A DNA stretch of 64,000 nucleotides from Anaeramoeba flamelloides (lineage: Eukaryota > Metamonada > Anaeramoebidae), in assembly GCA_027625915.1 (NCBI GenBank), contig JANTQA010000008.1:3365001-3429000 (forward strand), read 5' to 3'. Below are positions 1 to 11,034 of the stretch, piece by piece; positions within the stretch are counted from its first letter, which is position 1; each line of letters starts with the position of its first letter. Position numbers and translations under genes: made by a program. The notes below the pieces were generated by a model that worked only from the letters and a program-made list of their open reading frames with translations, was not told where the DNA came from and ran no database searches.

Positions 1-959
1 TATTACAAAAATTATATTCTATGTTTTCTTGGGATTTTTAATGTTTGCCCTGCTTTGAAAAAAGGTTAATTCTGGGGAAAATTTATATGACAATTTTTTT
101 TTTTTTATGAATTGTCGAGTGGTATTAACTCTGTTATTTTTTGTGTGATCACAAATTTTAAGATTTCGAATATTTATTTTTACTAACTTCACTGGTTCTT
201 TCTTTCTAAAAGCATCTTATAACTCAATTCACGTATTTTAAAGCATTTCTAACAATGGGGAAACTACAAAATCCAATCGTAAATATTTTTTTTTTTTTAT
301 AATTTGTGTTTTTGCCAATGGAATTAATGAGTTAACCCAAATCTAAACAATTTATTAATTTGAGTCTATTTTTTGAATTACAAAATCCACATATTTCCGA
401 TATAAAATTAAAAAAATAGAACCTATTATTTTTATTAACGATTAACTTAGTTCTTGAAAATAATATACAAATCATATTTTTCATTTTATGTTGGAAAATC
501 TTGATTTCAAAAGAAAAAAAAATTATTTTGTTGGGATTTTTAATTATTAAATATTTCAATTCAAATCTCAACAAGTAAAATCCAATTGTGGTATATGTGA
601 TTAAATAAATGAAAAGTTGATAGAAATTTAACAAAGGTTTATAACAAAATTTTATCAATGAAATTAAGATTCTATTCAGCAACATTTTTTTATTTGATAA
701 AAGTTTGAAGAAAGGCATTTTTTTTTTTTCACAAAATGAAAAAAAAATAGTGTAAAATTATTACTTTTCAAAATTGATCAAATTCCAAAACTGCTCAAAT
801 AAATATTTTTTAAATAGTCGAAACTGTTAAAGTATATTGGATTTAGGTATTTAAAACACCTTTTTTGGGCACCTTAAGGTTTTTTAGGTTAGAGTTGGGT
901 GGTTTGGATGGTAAGCCGGGGTGACATGGATGATATTTTAGCGAATTCCAAATCGGGTT

Positions 960-2510
960 TTGTAAAAAAAATAATCATAATAATTAAGAGAGGAATTAGA
1001 CTTCACGAGTATGAAAAAATAAAATTGAAAAAAAAAGTAAGACAAAACAAATAACTTGATTAATATTTCGTCTTTAATAATAAAGTTTATTCGCAATATA
1101 ATCAAAATTCAAGAACTTCGAATTCATGGAGCTATTGTATTTAATGAGTTGGCAGTACTACCACATTTCTTGACGGTATATAGTCAAGAAAAAAAGGTGT
1201 TTTTTGGGTAAAAAATTACAAATAAATGGAAGGGTGAATTTTAGTTTCATTTAACTTGGAGGTATTTGCTTTGATAGATAATAACGAATAGTTTTGAAAA
1301 TGCTCTTCTCATTTAATAATACTGAAATATAGAAAAAAATTCCCTTATGATAATTATTGACGTTTCATGGGTTTTCCTGTATTCAAAAGAATTTAGCAAA
1401 ATCATTTTCACTTTAAACTATATTCTTTTGAATTTTGGAAAACCTAACGAAAGTGTTCATAAAACGCCGTAGAGTGCCTAGTTTTTTTTAATTTTAGAAA
1501 TATTGAGAAAATTTATTTAATTTTCTTTTTATTTCGCAAATTAAAAAAAAAACAACGACGCTTTTCTTAAGGTTTTTGGTTTTATTTGTAAAGTTTTCTA
1601 GGTTTTTTTTTTACTTTAGAAATAAAATAGAAAACTCAAAAAAACCTAACAAAAATCAATATATTTTACAAATAAACAGAAAACCCAAGAAAGGCTAACG
1701 AAGCTTTTCCAGAATTTAAAAGAATAGAGTAAAATCTTTTGATTTTATTCTATTCTTTTAAATTCTGGAAAATATAACAGCGGTTTAATTTACTTTTTGA
1801 AAAAAACCGAAATTTTTTAAAATTATTCTTTCAAAACAAAAATTAAAAAAACCTAGGAAACTTTTATTAGGTTTTTTTTTTACTTTTTGGAATAAACCGA
1901 AATTTTATATAATTTTCAATTTATTTGAAAAATTAAAAAAAAACCTCACAAAAGTTTCCAAGGTTTTTTTTTTACTTTTTGGAATAAACCAAAAATCATA
2001 TAGATTTTATTCAATTCTTTTAAATTCCGGAAAACCTCACGGTGGTTTAATTTACTTTTTGAAATAAACTGAAATTTTCAATAAATTTTCGGTTTTAATT
2101 CTGGAAAAATTTAAAAAAAAACTCAGGAAAGTGTCCTAGGTTTTTTTTACTTTTTGAAATAAATAATTCTTTAATAGTTCAAATAATTAATGATTCAATT
2201 TAAAAGATATTCATTAAATTTAAAATACTTTTAAAATATATTATTATAACCTCTTAACTGTGAAAAAAAAAAAAATATTCAATTTGTTTTACTATTAAAT
2301 TTGAAAAAAAATCTTAATAGAACCTGTAAAATTGAATTTTCCAACTTTAATTGTAAAAATATCTTTCAAAATAATTTTTGATACAAGATCTTTTATTAAC
2401 AAATAGTGTTTTTTATAATTGAAGTTATCAAAAAGTCAACAATTAGCAAATGTTTAATTTTTTTTTTTTATAAATTTTTTCATGATCGTGTTGTGTCCAT
2501 TTTTTAAGGT
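960..2510. repeat. Dispersed repeat family F, copy 1 (contains palindrome array E1)
   Basis: Both flanks of the palindrome array match the second copy at 43.95-45.25 kb. The left flank begins near ATGAAAAAATAAAATTG and the right flank ends at GATCGTGTTGTG. This copy sits inside a family A element and is therefore the younger insertion. No protein-coding frame is visible. Confidence 0.55.
1375..2165. repeat. Palindrome array E1
   Basis: This is a chain of inverted-repeat modules joined by AACCTAACG / CGTTAGGTT-type linkers. The clearest module is 1705-1772, with two 32-base arms differing at one position around a 4-base loop. Each arm reads TTTTCCAGAATTTAAAAGAA and then an AT-rich tail. Neighbouring modules repeat AGGTTTTTTTTACTTT and its complement. 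The same modules recur at four other places in the window. Confidence 0.75.
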
Positions 2511-3410
2511 GTAAAAATTTTTTTCATAACTTTGGTGGTCAAAATTGGGTTTCGAATAAATTTTTAAAAATTCAGTATTGTTATTTTCAACAATTTTGAA
2601 TTTTCTACAATTTCAGTAATAAAAAACCCCGAATAACAAAATAATATTTTTTATTTTTACATTCCACAATCATAAAAAGTCATTAAAAACTTTCACACTG
2701 AAGAAAATAATCAAATATACTAAAAAATTCAATTTGTGCAATTTTGAAATTGAATAATTTACCAGTATTTTTAATTTTTAAAAATTTTATTGATAAATTA
2801 CTTGGTCTTCTTCACAAGAATCCTTATAAAAATTCAAAACATTTTTGTGATTCAAAAAATTGATTTTGAATTTTGAGGATAAAATTACTTTAATTTGGAA
2901 ACATCCTTCAAGAAAATTTTATTTGAAAAAACAAACCTTGTTTAATTCAAAAACATATTTTCAAAGTAAATTTTGGAAAATGACCACAAAACTTTGATTA
3001 TTATAACTATTGTTCTTAAAACAATACTAAAGATTTTTGAATTGGTTGAATAAATCAATTTTTTGGTTAACCAAAAGAAATATCTCAAAAAGGATTAAAA
3101 ATCTTTTTATTAATATTTCAGGAGCCAAAGAATTGGCATTGAGTAATAATGGTGTAAATGGTAATAAGTGAGGAAAAGATTTTTTTATAATGTGAGAAAT
3201 AAAAGGAATTTAAGAGGTTTTCTTTTTCGGAAAAAATAGAAAATACATTTGATCTCTCTTAAAAAAATTTTCTTTTCTGAGTTTCTTTGTCGATCATTTA
3301 TTTTTGACTCTTGGAATCTCGTAAAATTCATCATAGAGAATGTCACCAATAAAATATTTGAAAAGATTTCCCGTTTTAGTGGAGTACTGATCCCTTAAAA
3401 CGAATTTTGA

Positions 3411-4520
3411 TTATGATCTTAATTTTTGTAAATGTTAAACTATGCATTCAAAACCATTCGTTTCCAATTATGTTTCCTCAAATAACTATTTTTGAGATGT
3501 TTCTTTGCCACCACACCAACAAAATTCTTAATTCGTATCTATGAAAAAATTTAGAGAATTCCCATAAAACTCAAAATTTTTTCGAATTAAATAGTCTTTG
3601 AATTATTTTGGGTGAACAATTAGGGTGTAATTATTTTTAATAAAAAAATTTTCGAAAGTTCTGAACTTCTTCCACCATTAAAAACAACCAATTAAACACT
3701 ATTGGTAAAGTAGGTTTAATTTCAATATTACTGTTAATTTCAAATACTAATAAATTCTCATCAATCTCAAAAAATTTTTAGTTTAATTTCGTTTTTATAA
3801 ATCTTTGAACTGTTTCTTATCAAACATATCCCGACAAAGAATGTTTTGAAGAACAACCAATTTTAGAGAGTCTCTTAACACTTGACTTCATAAAATGCTT
3901 TATTTAAAGCTTGGGCATAATAATTTCAAAAAGGAAAATCAAGTAAATCTTCCAAACATAAATTGCAATTTATCAGTATATTTAAAAAATATTTAGTTCA
4001 ATTTCTCATTTTGTAATCTCATACCTCAACTTTTAAAACAACTCAAGAGAAAGATCCTTTTGAAACCACAACCAATTTTACAAAGTTTTTTAACATTTAA
4101 AAGAATAAAATGTTTTGCAAAGCTCGTGTAAACAATTTGTAAAATTGGAAAATGCAGAAAAAATTTTCAGAGATTTATTTGAATTTATCAACAAATTGAA
4201 ATAGTTTGAAAAAATATGTTTTACTTTTAATATCTGAGAAGTGATTTAACAAATTCAAAAAAATTTCTCAAAAAAAAAAAAAAGGTGATAAAACAAATCC
4301 TAAAGAGACTTTCAAAGACCACTATTCTTAAAGTTGGAATTTTACAATTGGAATAAAAATAAAAAGAAAAAAAATAACATAAAAAAAAAAATAAAAAAAA
4401 ATAAATTCAGAGAAAATTGGTAATTGTTGTTTTGTCAACAATTTGAAGGAAGAAGCAAAGACAAAGAAGTTCAAACAGAATTTTTTTTAATTTTCTTCGG
4501 CTTGTTAGAATAAATTCATT
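3411..4520. other. AT-rich intergenic stretch
   Basis: No convincing coding frame, RNA gene or repeat copy was recognised. The stretch contains homopolymer runs and a 3' flank of the BTB gene with a long A/T tract at about 4,635-4,670. Confidence 0.5.
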
Positions 4521-4634
4521 TTATTCCTCAAAACGAAGATCTTTTAAAAACCCCAATGCTTTTGCTCTTTTTATTATTTTCAAATCAAGAGAAAAAGAAA
4601 GATAAAAATTTAAAATCGACTGAGAATTTACAAG

Positions 4635-4672
<38 letters not shown>

Positions 4673-4675
4673 AAT

Positions 4676-6874
4676 TTAATTGAATCCAGCATACTTTACT
4701 GAATTGGAAATAATTGTATTGCCGTCTGTTGAAGGTGACCAGAATGCGTCGCTTGCCTTTGGGTGGAGAACAGTGTCTCCTGACACTGGCCACATATTCA
4801 AAACGACGACAACACCAAAATCGTGGTTGAGTCTCTTCAAGGAGATCAAAGGAAGGCTGTCGCTCCATTTGGCGATTTCCTTAAGCTGTTCAAAATCCCC
4901 ATTAGTGTTCAATTGGCAGTTTGTCCTGTAGGACAAAGAGCCTCCATAAAATTCCTTGACGCCTAACGCTAGAGGGTGGCTTTTGTCAGTGACTTGGCCC
5001 AAGCGGCAGGGTACATTTTTGATCGGCTCTGCCTTGGTTACAGGCAGGAACTGCTGATCAACAATCCTGCCTTTCAATTCGGCCTTCCGTGATTTGGGCG
5101 TGTTGAGGGTTAGCGATCGATAGCTGCAGACAACCAGCCCGCCGCCGTCCTCGACATACTGCGCCAAGATGTTGCCCATTTGGATCGGGTCATCGAACGT
5201 CTCCGACGAAGAGTACAGGAAAATGCAGGCATACTCCCGCAGGACATAAAAGGATGGCGTGTGCTTTGAGACATCGACATTTGTGACCCTTGCCTTTGGG
5301 CTTCCAGACAGGATGGAGTTTTGGATGTCTCGGTGGTGCCTTTTGTCAGGGTCTGTGGTCATCAACAAGATTTTGAAAGGCAAATGCGGGATCTTCTGGC
5401 AATTTTTGGAAAATAGCCTTTTCCTTTTCCTTTTCATGATCCGAATGGGTGTGTTGAAAGTGGAAAGATCGTTTTTTAAATTCTCCAGCCTGGAAATTTG
5501 GATTTTGCAACCCCACAGCGGACTTTTGGTAAACACAAAGGGACTGAACTTTTCCTGACTTCCTTTTTTTTTTTTCGTTTTTTGCTTTCGATTATTATTT
5601 TCTGGGAAACCTGTTTTGGTGGCTGTTCTTCCCTTTTCCACCGAATAAAGTGAATAGCAATTGCTTCTAAGTTTTCTTTCTTTTTCTTTTTCTTTTTCAA
5701 TTCCCATTCCAATTTCTTTTTCTTTTTCTTTTTTAATTTCACTTTCTTTTTCTTTTTCTTTTTCTTTTTCGATTTCTTTTTCTATTTCGATTTCTTTCTC
5801 AATTTCTTTTTCTATTTCTTTTTCGATTTCTGTTTCTTTATTCCCTCCTTTTATCTTCTCTCTTTCTTTTTCTTTTTCTTTTTCTTTTTCTTCAAATGTA
5901 TCCGTTTTATTCCCACACCCAATTCCACGATTGCTTTGAATTTCAAGAAACTGTTGAGCTGTCTTATTGTTGTAACTCTTTCTCTTGTTCTTTTCAAACT
6001 TGTAATTTGGCAAAATTGAAAAGACTTTTTGGGAAATAATTTTTTGAGCGTGATTGTTTTCTGTAGACGTCATCCCATTGTGTGCCTTGGGTTGCAATTG
6101 CTGGGATTTCTGACTTTTTTCCTTAAACGACAGTATTTCGTCCACACTTAATGTTTTTGGTTTGGGGTTGGACTTGGGTTGGGGTTGGGGGTTGAACAAC
6201 ATTTGTGAGTTGAAATTTATTTTTAATTTTTTCAAAAATTTTATTACATTCGAATTACAGATTTTGATCTTGGACTTTTTGCAGAAGTAGTATGCCTTTT
6301 CAACCAGCCTGCTTTCCAGGAGTTGTTTGGAATTGCTTAAAGCCGTGTGATAAAGAATATTTAGGATTTTATTGTCGATTAGATTCAAGCAATTTTCTAT
6401 TTGGAAGACGCCTTTCCAATTGCCGATCAGATACCGTGTCACTTCACCCGTGATGGGCTCTTGGTTTTGCAAATGTAAACTAAATTGAAGAAAAAACAAA
6501 CAATTTTCATCTGTTATATTTTGGATTATGAATTTTGTCATTTTCTCCACTAAAGGATAGATTTTGAAAGCAGATCCTGAAATTAAGACGGGAAAACAAT
6601 TATTTACGTCTTTTTCTAAAATGCCCAAATAAAGATATTTTTTGATAGTCTGGAAAATAGATGGCTCCAGATCAGGTATGGTCACAGTCACAATTTGATA
6701 TTGGCATTTTTCCCAATTTTCCCTATAAAAAATTGATTTAAAATAATCAGAGTTGATGCTCAGGATCAGTTTATGACACCTGACAATTGTTTGGGTTGAT
6801 CCTAACACAAATTCAACATTACACAGCTCTTCGTTTTCGTATAATTCTGTATAATTCTTGATTATCTTTTCCAT
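4676..6874 (-). CDS. BTB/BACK protein fused to a GATase-like (ThuA/DJ-1-like) domain
   Basis: This is a 732-residue reading frame from an ATG with no intron needed. Residues 1 to about 118 look like a BTB/POZ domain (an acidic start, then CNVEFVLG and RCHKLILSINSDYFKSIF). Residues about 120-225 look like a BACK helical region. A Pro/Gln/Lys linker follows, then a highly charged Lys/Glu repeat (about 328-401) encoded by a TTTTTC-type hexamer run. Residues about 495-732 form a second globular domain with ILLMTTDPDK, then YVEDGGGLVV, a Gly-Gly-Ser-Leu-Ser-Tyr-Arg segment, VVVVLNMWPVS and a final DGNTIISNSVKYA. This is the pattern of the class-I glutamine-amidotransferase-like fold of bacterial ThuA-type proteins. 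No Cys-His catalytic pair is obvious, so it may bind a ligand rather than catalyse. BTB/BACK proteins are usually dimerising adaptors for cullin-3 ubiquitin ligases, and that role is inferred from the family. A cryptic GT-AG pair near the stop could replace the last few residues, but the uninterrupted reading gives a natural domain end. Confidence 0.85.
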   Translation of the reverse strand: MEKIIKNYTELYENEELCNVEFVLGSTQTIVRCHKLILSINSDYFKSIFYRENWEKCQYQIVTVTIPDLEPSIFQTIKKYLYLGILEKDVNNCFPVLISGSAFKIYPLVEKMTKFIIQNITDENCLFFLQFSLHLQNQEPITGEVTRYLIGNWKGVFQIENCLNLIDNKILNILYHTALSNSKQLLESRLVEKAYYFCKKSKIKICNSNVIKFLKKLKINFNSQMLFNPQPQPKSNPKPKTLSVDEILSFKEKSQKSQQLQPKAHNGMTSTENNHAQKIISQKVFSILPNYKFEKNKRKSYNNKTAQQFLEIQSNRGIGCGNKTDTFEEKEKEKEKEREKIKGGNKETEIEKEIEKEIEKEIEIEKEIEKEKEKEKESEIKKEKEKEIGMGIEKEKEKERKLRSNCYSLYSVEKGRTATKTGFPENNNRKQKTKKKKGSQEKFSPFVFTKSPLWGCKIQISRLENLKNDLSTFNTPIRIMKRKRKRLFSKNCQKIPHLPFKILLMTTDPDKRHHRDIQNSILSGSPKARVTNVDVSKHTPSFYVLREYACIFLYSSSETFDDPIQMGNILAQYVEDGGGLVVCSYRSLTLNTPKSRKAELKGRIVDQQFLPVTKAEPIKNVPCRLGQVTDKSHPLALGVKEFYGGSLSYRTNCQLNTNGDFEQLKEIAKWSDSLPLISLKRLNHDFGVVVVLNMWPVSGDTVLHPKASDAFWSPSTDGNTIISNSVKYAGFN
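5660..5895 (-). repeat. coding GAAAAA-type hexamer repeat ((KE)n tract)
   Basis: An imperfect TTTTTC hexamer run (GAAAAA on the coding strand) with GAAATC variants lies inside the BTB gene and encodes the Lys/Glu-rich linker. The same hexamer forms a non-coding microsatellite near 16.45-16.67 kb, so this linker probably arose by repeat expansion that stayed in frame. Confidence 0.8.
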
Positions 6875-7487
6875 TATTGTTTGCTTTGCACCTCGTCTTT
6901 ATTGTGTTCTTTTTTTTTTATTTGTCTTTTTTTTTTTTTTCCGTAAAGAGAAAAAGGTTTTTTTTTTTTTATTTTTTTTCTTTGAAACAAAAAAAATGAG
7001 TAAAAAAGTAAAAAAATAAAAATTTTCGGCTGTATCCAAGAACTTTTAATAATGAATTGTGTGTGCTGTGTTGCCATTTTTCGTGTCTGAGATCTTAATT
7101 TCACACATAATTGTTCAGTATAATTTTTTTTTGAATGATTTGTCTTTGAAAAAAGGAAATTTCGAAAATATTATTAACAAAGTTGACAAAATACATCAGA
7201 TTTAAATGACTACAAGAGGAATGAGATATTTGATAAGAGTGGAATTGATTTTTGGACTGGCCACCAATAAGGAGAAATTTGCTTGGCTCATTATTGAATA
7301 AAAAAAAATTCAGAAAAAATTTCCAAACCTATTAACTTTAAAAATACACACTTTACATTTTTTTTTTTCAAGCAATCCCTCTTTATTAATTTTAGCAGTC
7401 GGTTTTTTAGTTTGACGAATTGAAAATAAGTCCCTTTTTAATTTTAACTTTTTAAATTTTTCTTTGTACCAATTAAAATAGAGTTTA

Positions 7488-7747
7488 TTACTTTATTTTT
7501 ATTTTTTTTAGAAAATTTGGTATTTGAGGATTGAAAATACTACAATCTGGAAGCAAATCCGAATTCTGCAATTGTTTATTGTTGATCTTTCGATTTGAAA
7601 TGCTGAAACCGTAAAAAAACCTTCTTGTTTTACCTTTCTTTACCTTCTTTGACACACATATTTCCAAAAAGCCTTTTGATCTTTTGGAAACTTAATTGGT
7701 GAAAACACATTCGAAATTTTCTTGGCTTGACTCTTCAAACAAACCAT
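7488..7747 (-). CDS. Candidate small spliced gene, unknown function
   Basis: Two open segments on the minus strand join in phase. Exon 7747-7644 starts at an ATG (MVCLKSQAKK, later FPKDQKAFWKYVCQ) and ends with a GTAAAG donor. Exon 7602-7488 follows a TTTCAG acceptor and ends at TAA (NSDLLPDCSIFNPQIPNFLK). The predicted product is 72 residues. The implied intron is only 41 bases, shorter than the others modelled here. An acceptor-like TTTCTTAG just before the ATG allows an upstream exon: the ATG at 7974 (MGTYTNTVF, then a GTAAGG donor) would join in frame. The sequence is richer in G+C than its flanks. No family was recognised. The FPKD...FW spacing recalls THAP fingers, but the zinc ligands are missing. 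Confidence 0.3.
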
Positions 7748-8608
7748 TCCTAAGAAATTTGTTTTAAATACAAAACAAGTTAAGTTTGATAAAAACAGTT
7801 TGTGTTGTGATAAAATAAGAGAATTGAGTGCAACTTGATTCTGTCGTTCTTTTTATTAATTAAAACAAAACAAAAAAGAAGGTTAATTATGTTTTCCTCT
7901 TTCAAATACGATAGGCATTGAAAGAGTGTTGTAGAAACCGCCTTACTAAATACAGTGTTGGTGTATGTTCCCATTTTTAAATAAAGATTTTTGAATAAAA
8001 GTAATTACACTTGAGATCTTGCAAACAAAAAAAAAAAAAAGTAAAAAAATTTTTTTTGTGTGGGTTGCAAAAAAAACAAAAATTCTTCGTATTTTTTGAC
8101 CAACAAAAATTATTTTTGCAAACTTTTTTCTGAATTTAATGAACAGAGAACCACTAGATTGTCAAATAAAACAACTCAGATCACAAAATTTGCAGAATAA
8201 ATAGGAAAAAAATTGTAATGCTTAAAATTTTATTCGTAAACAATGAGAGTTTTCCAAAAAATAGGTTTGTGAAGTGACAGTATTTGAAAAGGGGAAAGGA
8301 AAAAGAAACGATGATGAAAACTCCTTCAATATGTAAAAATAGTTTCTATCAGGATAAGAAGAAATTATTTTTTAAACCCCTTACTTGAAAAGAATCGGAC
8401 TAAAAGTAACCTCTTTTGATTGAGAATTAAAACTGACAAGTCACCTTTCGTACAAGAAGAAACACTCTCGATTTTTATCAACCACTTTACTGAGATAATT
8501 GAAGAAGATTTGTTTGAAAAAAAACTGTCTTTTCATTGCCACATTTCACTCGGATTTTTCGTTCTTCTTATTGGAAATTCTTACTCTGATCAAATCAATA
8601 TAAATTGA

Positions 8609-9801
8609 TCACGCTTTCGGCTCCATAAAGGAATTTGGTTTAAATACTTTGAATTTTTTAAAAGTGTGCTTCTTGATCCCAAAGAGGTCTGCTATTTGTC
8701 GTTTATTGTATTCCTTAGGAACTTTTTTTCTCGAAGAGACGTTCCTTTTTTTTTTATTTTTCTAATAAAAAAAAGAGTTGCAAACTAATCAATTTTAAGG
8801 TTTTTAGCAACCCTATTTCTCTAAAAATCAATAAGTATGCACTTCTCCACTTGTACGGTATATAGTTTTTGATCTTTATTGACTTTCTTCCATTTTATTC
8901 TTGAATGTTTTACCCAATATAATTGTAAATTTCACACAAATTTCTCTTTAGAGTCTTTGGAAATTGATACCACTTTGAATTGGTGACAAAACAACACTAT
9001 TTGTGTTGTAACAAAAGAACTTTAACAAGATTTTTCCCCTCAAATTCACCTACTTTATTTTTTTGTGGACTTTTCTTCTTAATTTACTGCCCAACATTTT
9101 ACCTTTTTTTTTAAAAAAAAAAGATTTTTTTAATTGTTTCTTTTTATCTAAAAAATTTAAATCAAACAAATTATTAAAATTATCATCTTTTAAATAAAAA
9201 ACATTACCCTCTACGTGCAACAAACACTTTACAGAAAATGTGTTTTAGTTGTAATAAGGGTTTACACAATTTTTACTTGAGACTGAATGATTTACGGAAA
9301 TACAATGAACAATAAATAGTTTAATTTCGATTTTTTTATTTTGAAGTTTGCTTACAGCAATTAAATCGATTTAAATGAAAAGAATCTTGGTAAAATTAGT
9401 TGACTTTTGAAAAGTTTTTTGTCGTCAACTTATTTGGAAAAGATTATCTAAAGAATTTCCAAAATGAAATAAGATTAAAAAATTAGTGTTAATTTTTTTT
9501 TACTTTATCAGTAATTAAATTTTTATGCTGTTTTGGAATGGCAGAAACATGTGAAAACAAGTGTTGTATAATTTCGAAACAACTTGGCTTTGTAAACAAT
9601 TCATAGGTATTGAGTAGCATTTTCCAGATCTAAATCAAAGGAGAAAAAAATCCAAAAGTTTACAATAAAACAAAAAACCAATCTCTATATTTCCTACCAA
9701 TGTTTCTTTGATTTCAATTTCCAAGAATTAAGATCCAGAGTTTTTTTTTTAATTAGTGTTATTGTAGAACTGTCTTTGCTAAAAACAGAAATTCGAGACA
9801 T
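8609..9801 (-). CDS. Candidate multi-exon gene with a RasGEF-N-like segment (uncertain model)
   Basis: Several minus-strand segments look coding. The segment 9801-9698 starts MSRISVFSKD and ends at a GTAGGA donor. The segment 9629-9504 has a TTTAG acceptor and 42 codons, including MLLNTYELFTKPSCFEIIQH. A segment near 9330-9290 reads IEIKLFIVHCIS, and 9226-9054 reads HVEGNVFYLKDDNFNNLFDL. The last, ending at TGA 8611-8609, reads NKRQIADLFGIKKHTFKK. The order LLNTYELFTKP, then a hydrophobic helix, then FYLKDDNFNNLF follows the Ras-exchanger (RasGEF N-terminal) motif, so a Ras-family exchange factor is a possible family. The catalytic CDC25 domain was not found. The first two segments do not join in phase as drawn, so exon boundaries are wrong somewhere or the gene is decayed. 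Confidence 0.27.
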
Positions 9802-10761
9802 TTTGTTACTATTCAAAAAATATATTAAAAGTTTGAATGTTTTCGGTTTTCTCTCTTAAAAGTTTTTCCAAATTTGCCAATAAACGTGAAAAAATTTTCA
9901 CTTATTTGGATTTTTTTTATTGTTTTTTTTATTATTTAAAAGTTGATAATAAATAGATTGTAATTTAGTACTTTTTTTGAACGTTTTTTGAGCGAGTGTT
10001 GGGTTAATTTTTAATCCAATGCCCAACCCATTTTTGAAAAATTAAAAAAAAAAAAAAGTAAATTAGAGAAATTTTCTCCGTTTAGGATTCCATATCCATC
10101 ACAAATCCAGAATCAGTCATAATAGATCAAGAGTAAAATTTTGAGATTTAACCAAATTTTCATCTTAAAATCTTTTTTTGTTTTTGCAAATTTTTTTGAA
10201 AAATAGAATTTTATTTTGTAAAAACCAAATAAAAAGTGATTCAAAAATCTTGATTTGTTCAAAGTCGGGATAAATCGACAAGGACAAACTTCTTCTTCAA
10301 TCAAAAGATCACCTTAATTGTCAAAAAATTTTAATTTATTTTAACTATTAATAAAAAAAACTACTGTTATACACAAATTAAGAAAAATAAATTTTATCTC
10401 AAAGCTCAAGTAGTAATCATAAATTAAATCTCAAGACTTTTGTTGTCAAATAATCTTAAGAAGATCTTGGGATTTTTACAACCAATTTATGGAAACAATG
10501 TTTGGGTACTTGAAAAAATAATTTTAAAGGATTAACTAGATAATGACAGTCTTCTCAATTACTCATTTTTTTTCTTATTCGTTTATATTGGGATAAAATT
10601 ATTTGGGACACAAAAAGGAAATTGGAAGAATAATAAGAAATTTCTGAGTAGTATGAGTCAATCCAAAAATTTTTAAGTAAAATTATTAAGTGTGAAAAAA
10701 TTTTCTTTTTCATTTTCCTTTTTCGCATTTTTCTTTTTAACATAAAATATTTTTAGGGCAA

Positions 10762-11026
10762 ATGGATGGGGATCTATTTGATCATTTTATACGTTTGTGC
10801 CCCTTTTCATTATGTATGATCTGTGGTTTGGGTGAATTAAGAATACATACAGGAAGAATTTTTAAAACAAAAATCTGAAATTTAAGATGAAATTTTATCC
10901 CATTTAGAATTCAAAGATCAGTTGAAAAAATCTTTGTTGACTTATACAAAAGACTTTACCCTTGAGTGGCGTTTACAGGGGCTTCTCAAACCACAACCTT
11001 TAAGAGATTTTTTAAGGGAATATTAA
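10762..11026 (+). CDS. Candidate two-exon gene for a 63-residue protein
   Basis: Exon 1 (10762-10813) starts at ATG and encodes MDGDLFDHFIRLCPFSL. It ends with a GTATGA donor in phase 1. Exon 2 (10887-11026) follows a TTTAAG acceptor and restores the frame as YEILSHLEFKDQLKK, then DFTLEWRLQGLLKPQPLRDF, and stops at TAA. The intron is 73 bases. The amphipathic, Leu-rich composition and matching phase support a real gene. The family is not recognised. The stop lies directly beside the left end of repeat element M1, so the gene may have lost or gained its tail there. Confidence 0.42.
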
Positions 11027-11034
11027 CCTTTATT

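Larger units (their letters stand above)
241..3410. repeat. Dispersed repeat family A, copy 1, interrupted by family F
   Basis: The sequence from about 275 to 720 and from about 2,780 to 3,400 matches, in order, the continuous copy at 34.37-35.51 kb. The parts share the left segment TTTATTAATTTGAG and the right end GAGTACTGATCCCTTAA. The 2-kb gap between the two halves is filled by family F. No coding frame is kept. The terminal TTAAGGGATCAG-like end resembles the ends of the TTAA-flanked elements elsewhere in the window, so a non-autonomous DNA transposon is likely. Confidence 0.6.

Noticed and set aside
4521-4868. Minus-strand 115-residue frame overlapping the end of the BTB gene.
   Set aside because: It is out of frame with the conserved domain and reads through a poly-T run. 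A cryptic splice could use its tail, but the domain already ends naturally at 4676.
5661-5939. Plus-strand Ser/Phe-rich frame.
   Set aside because: Antisense of the Lys/Glu repeat in the BTB gene.
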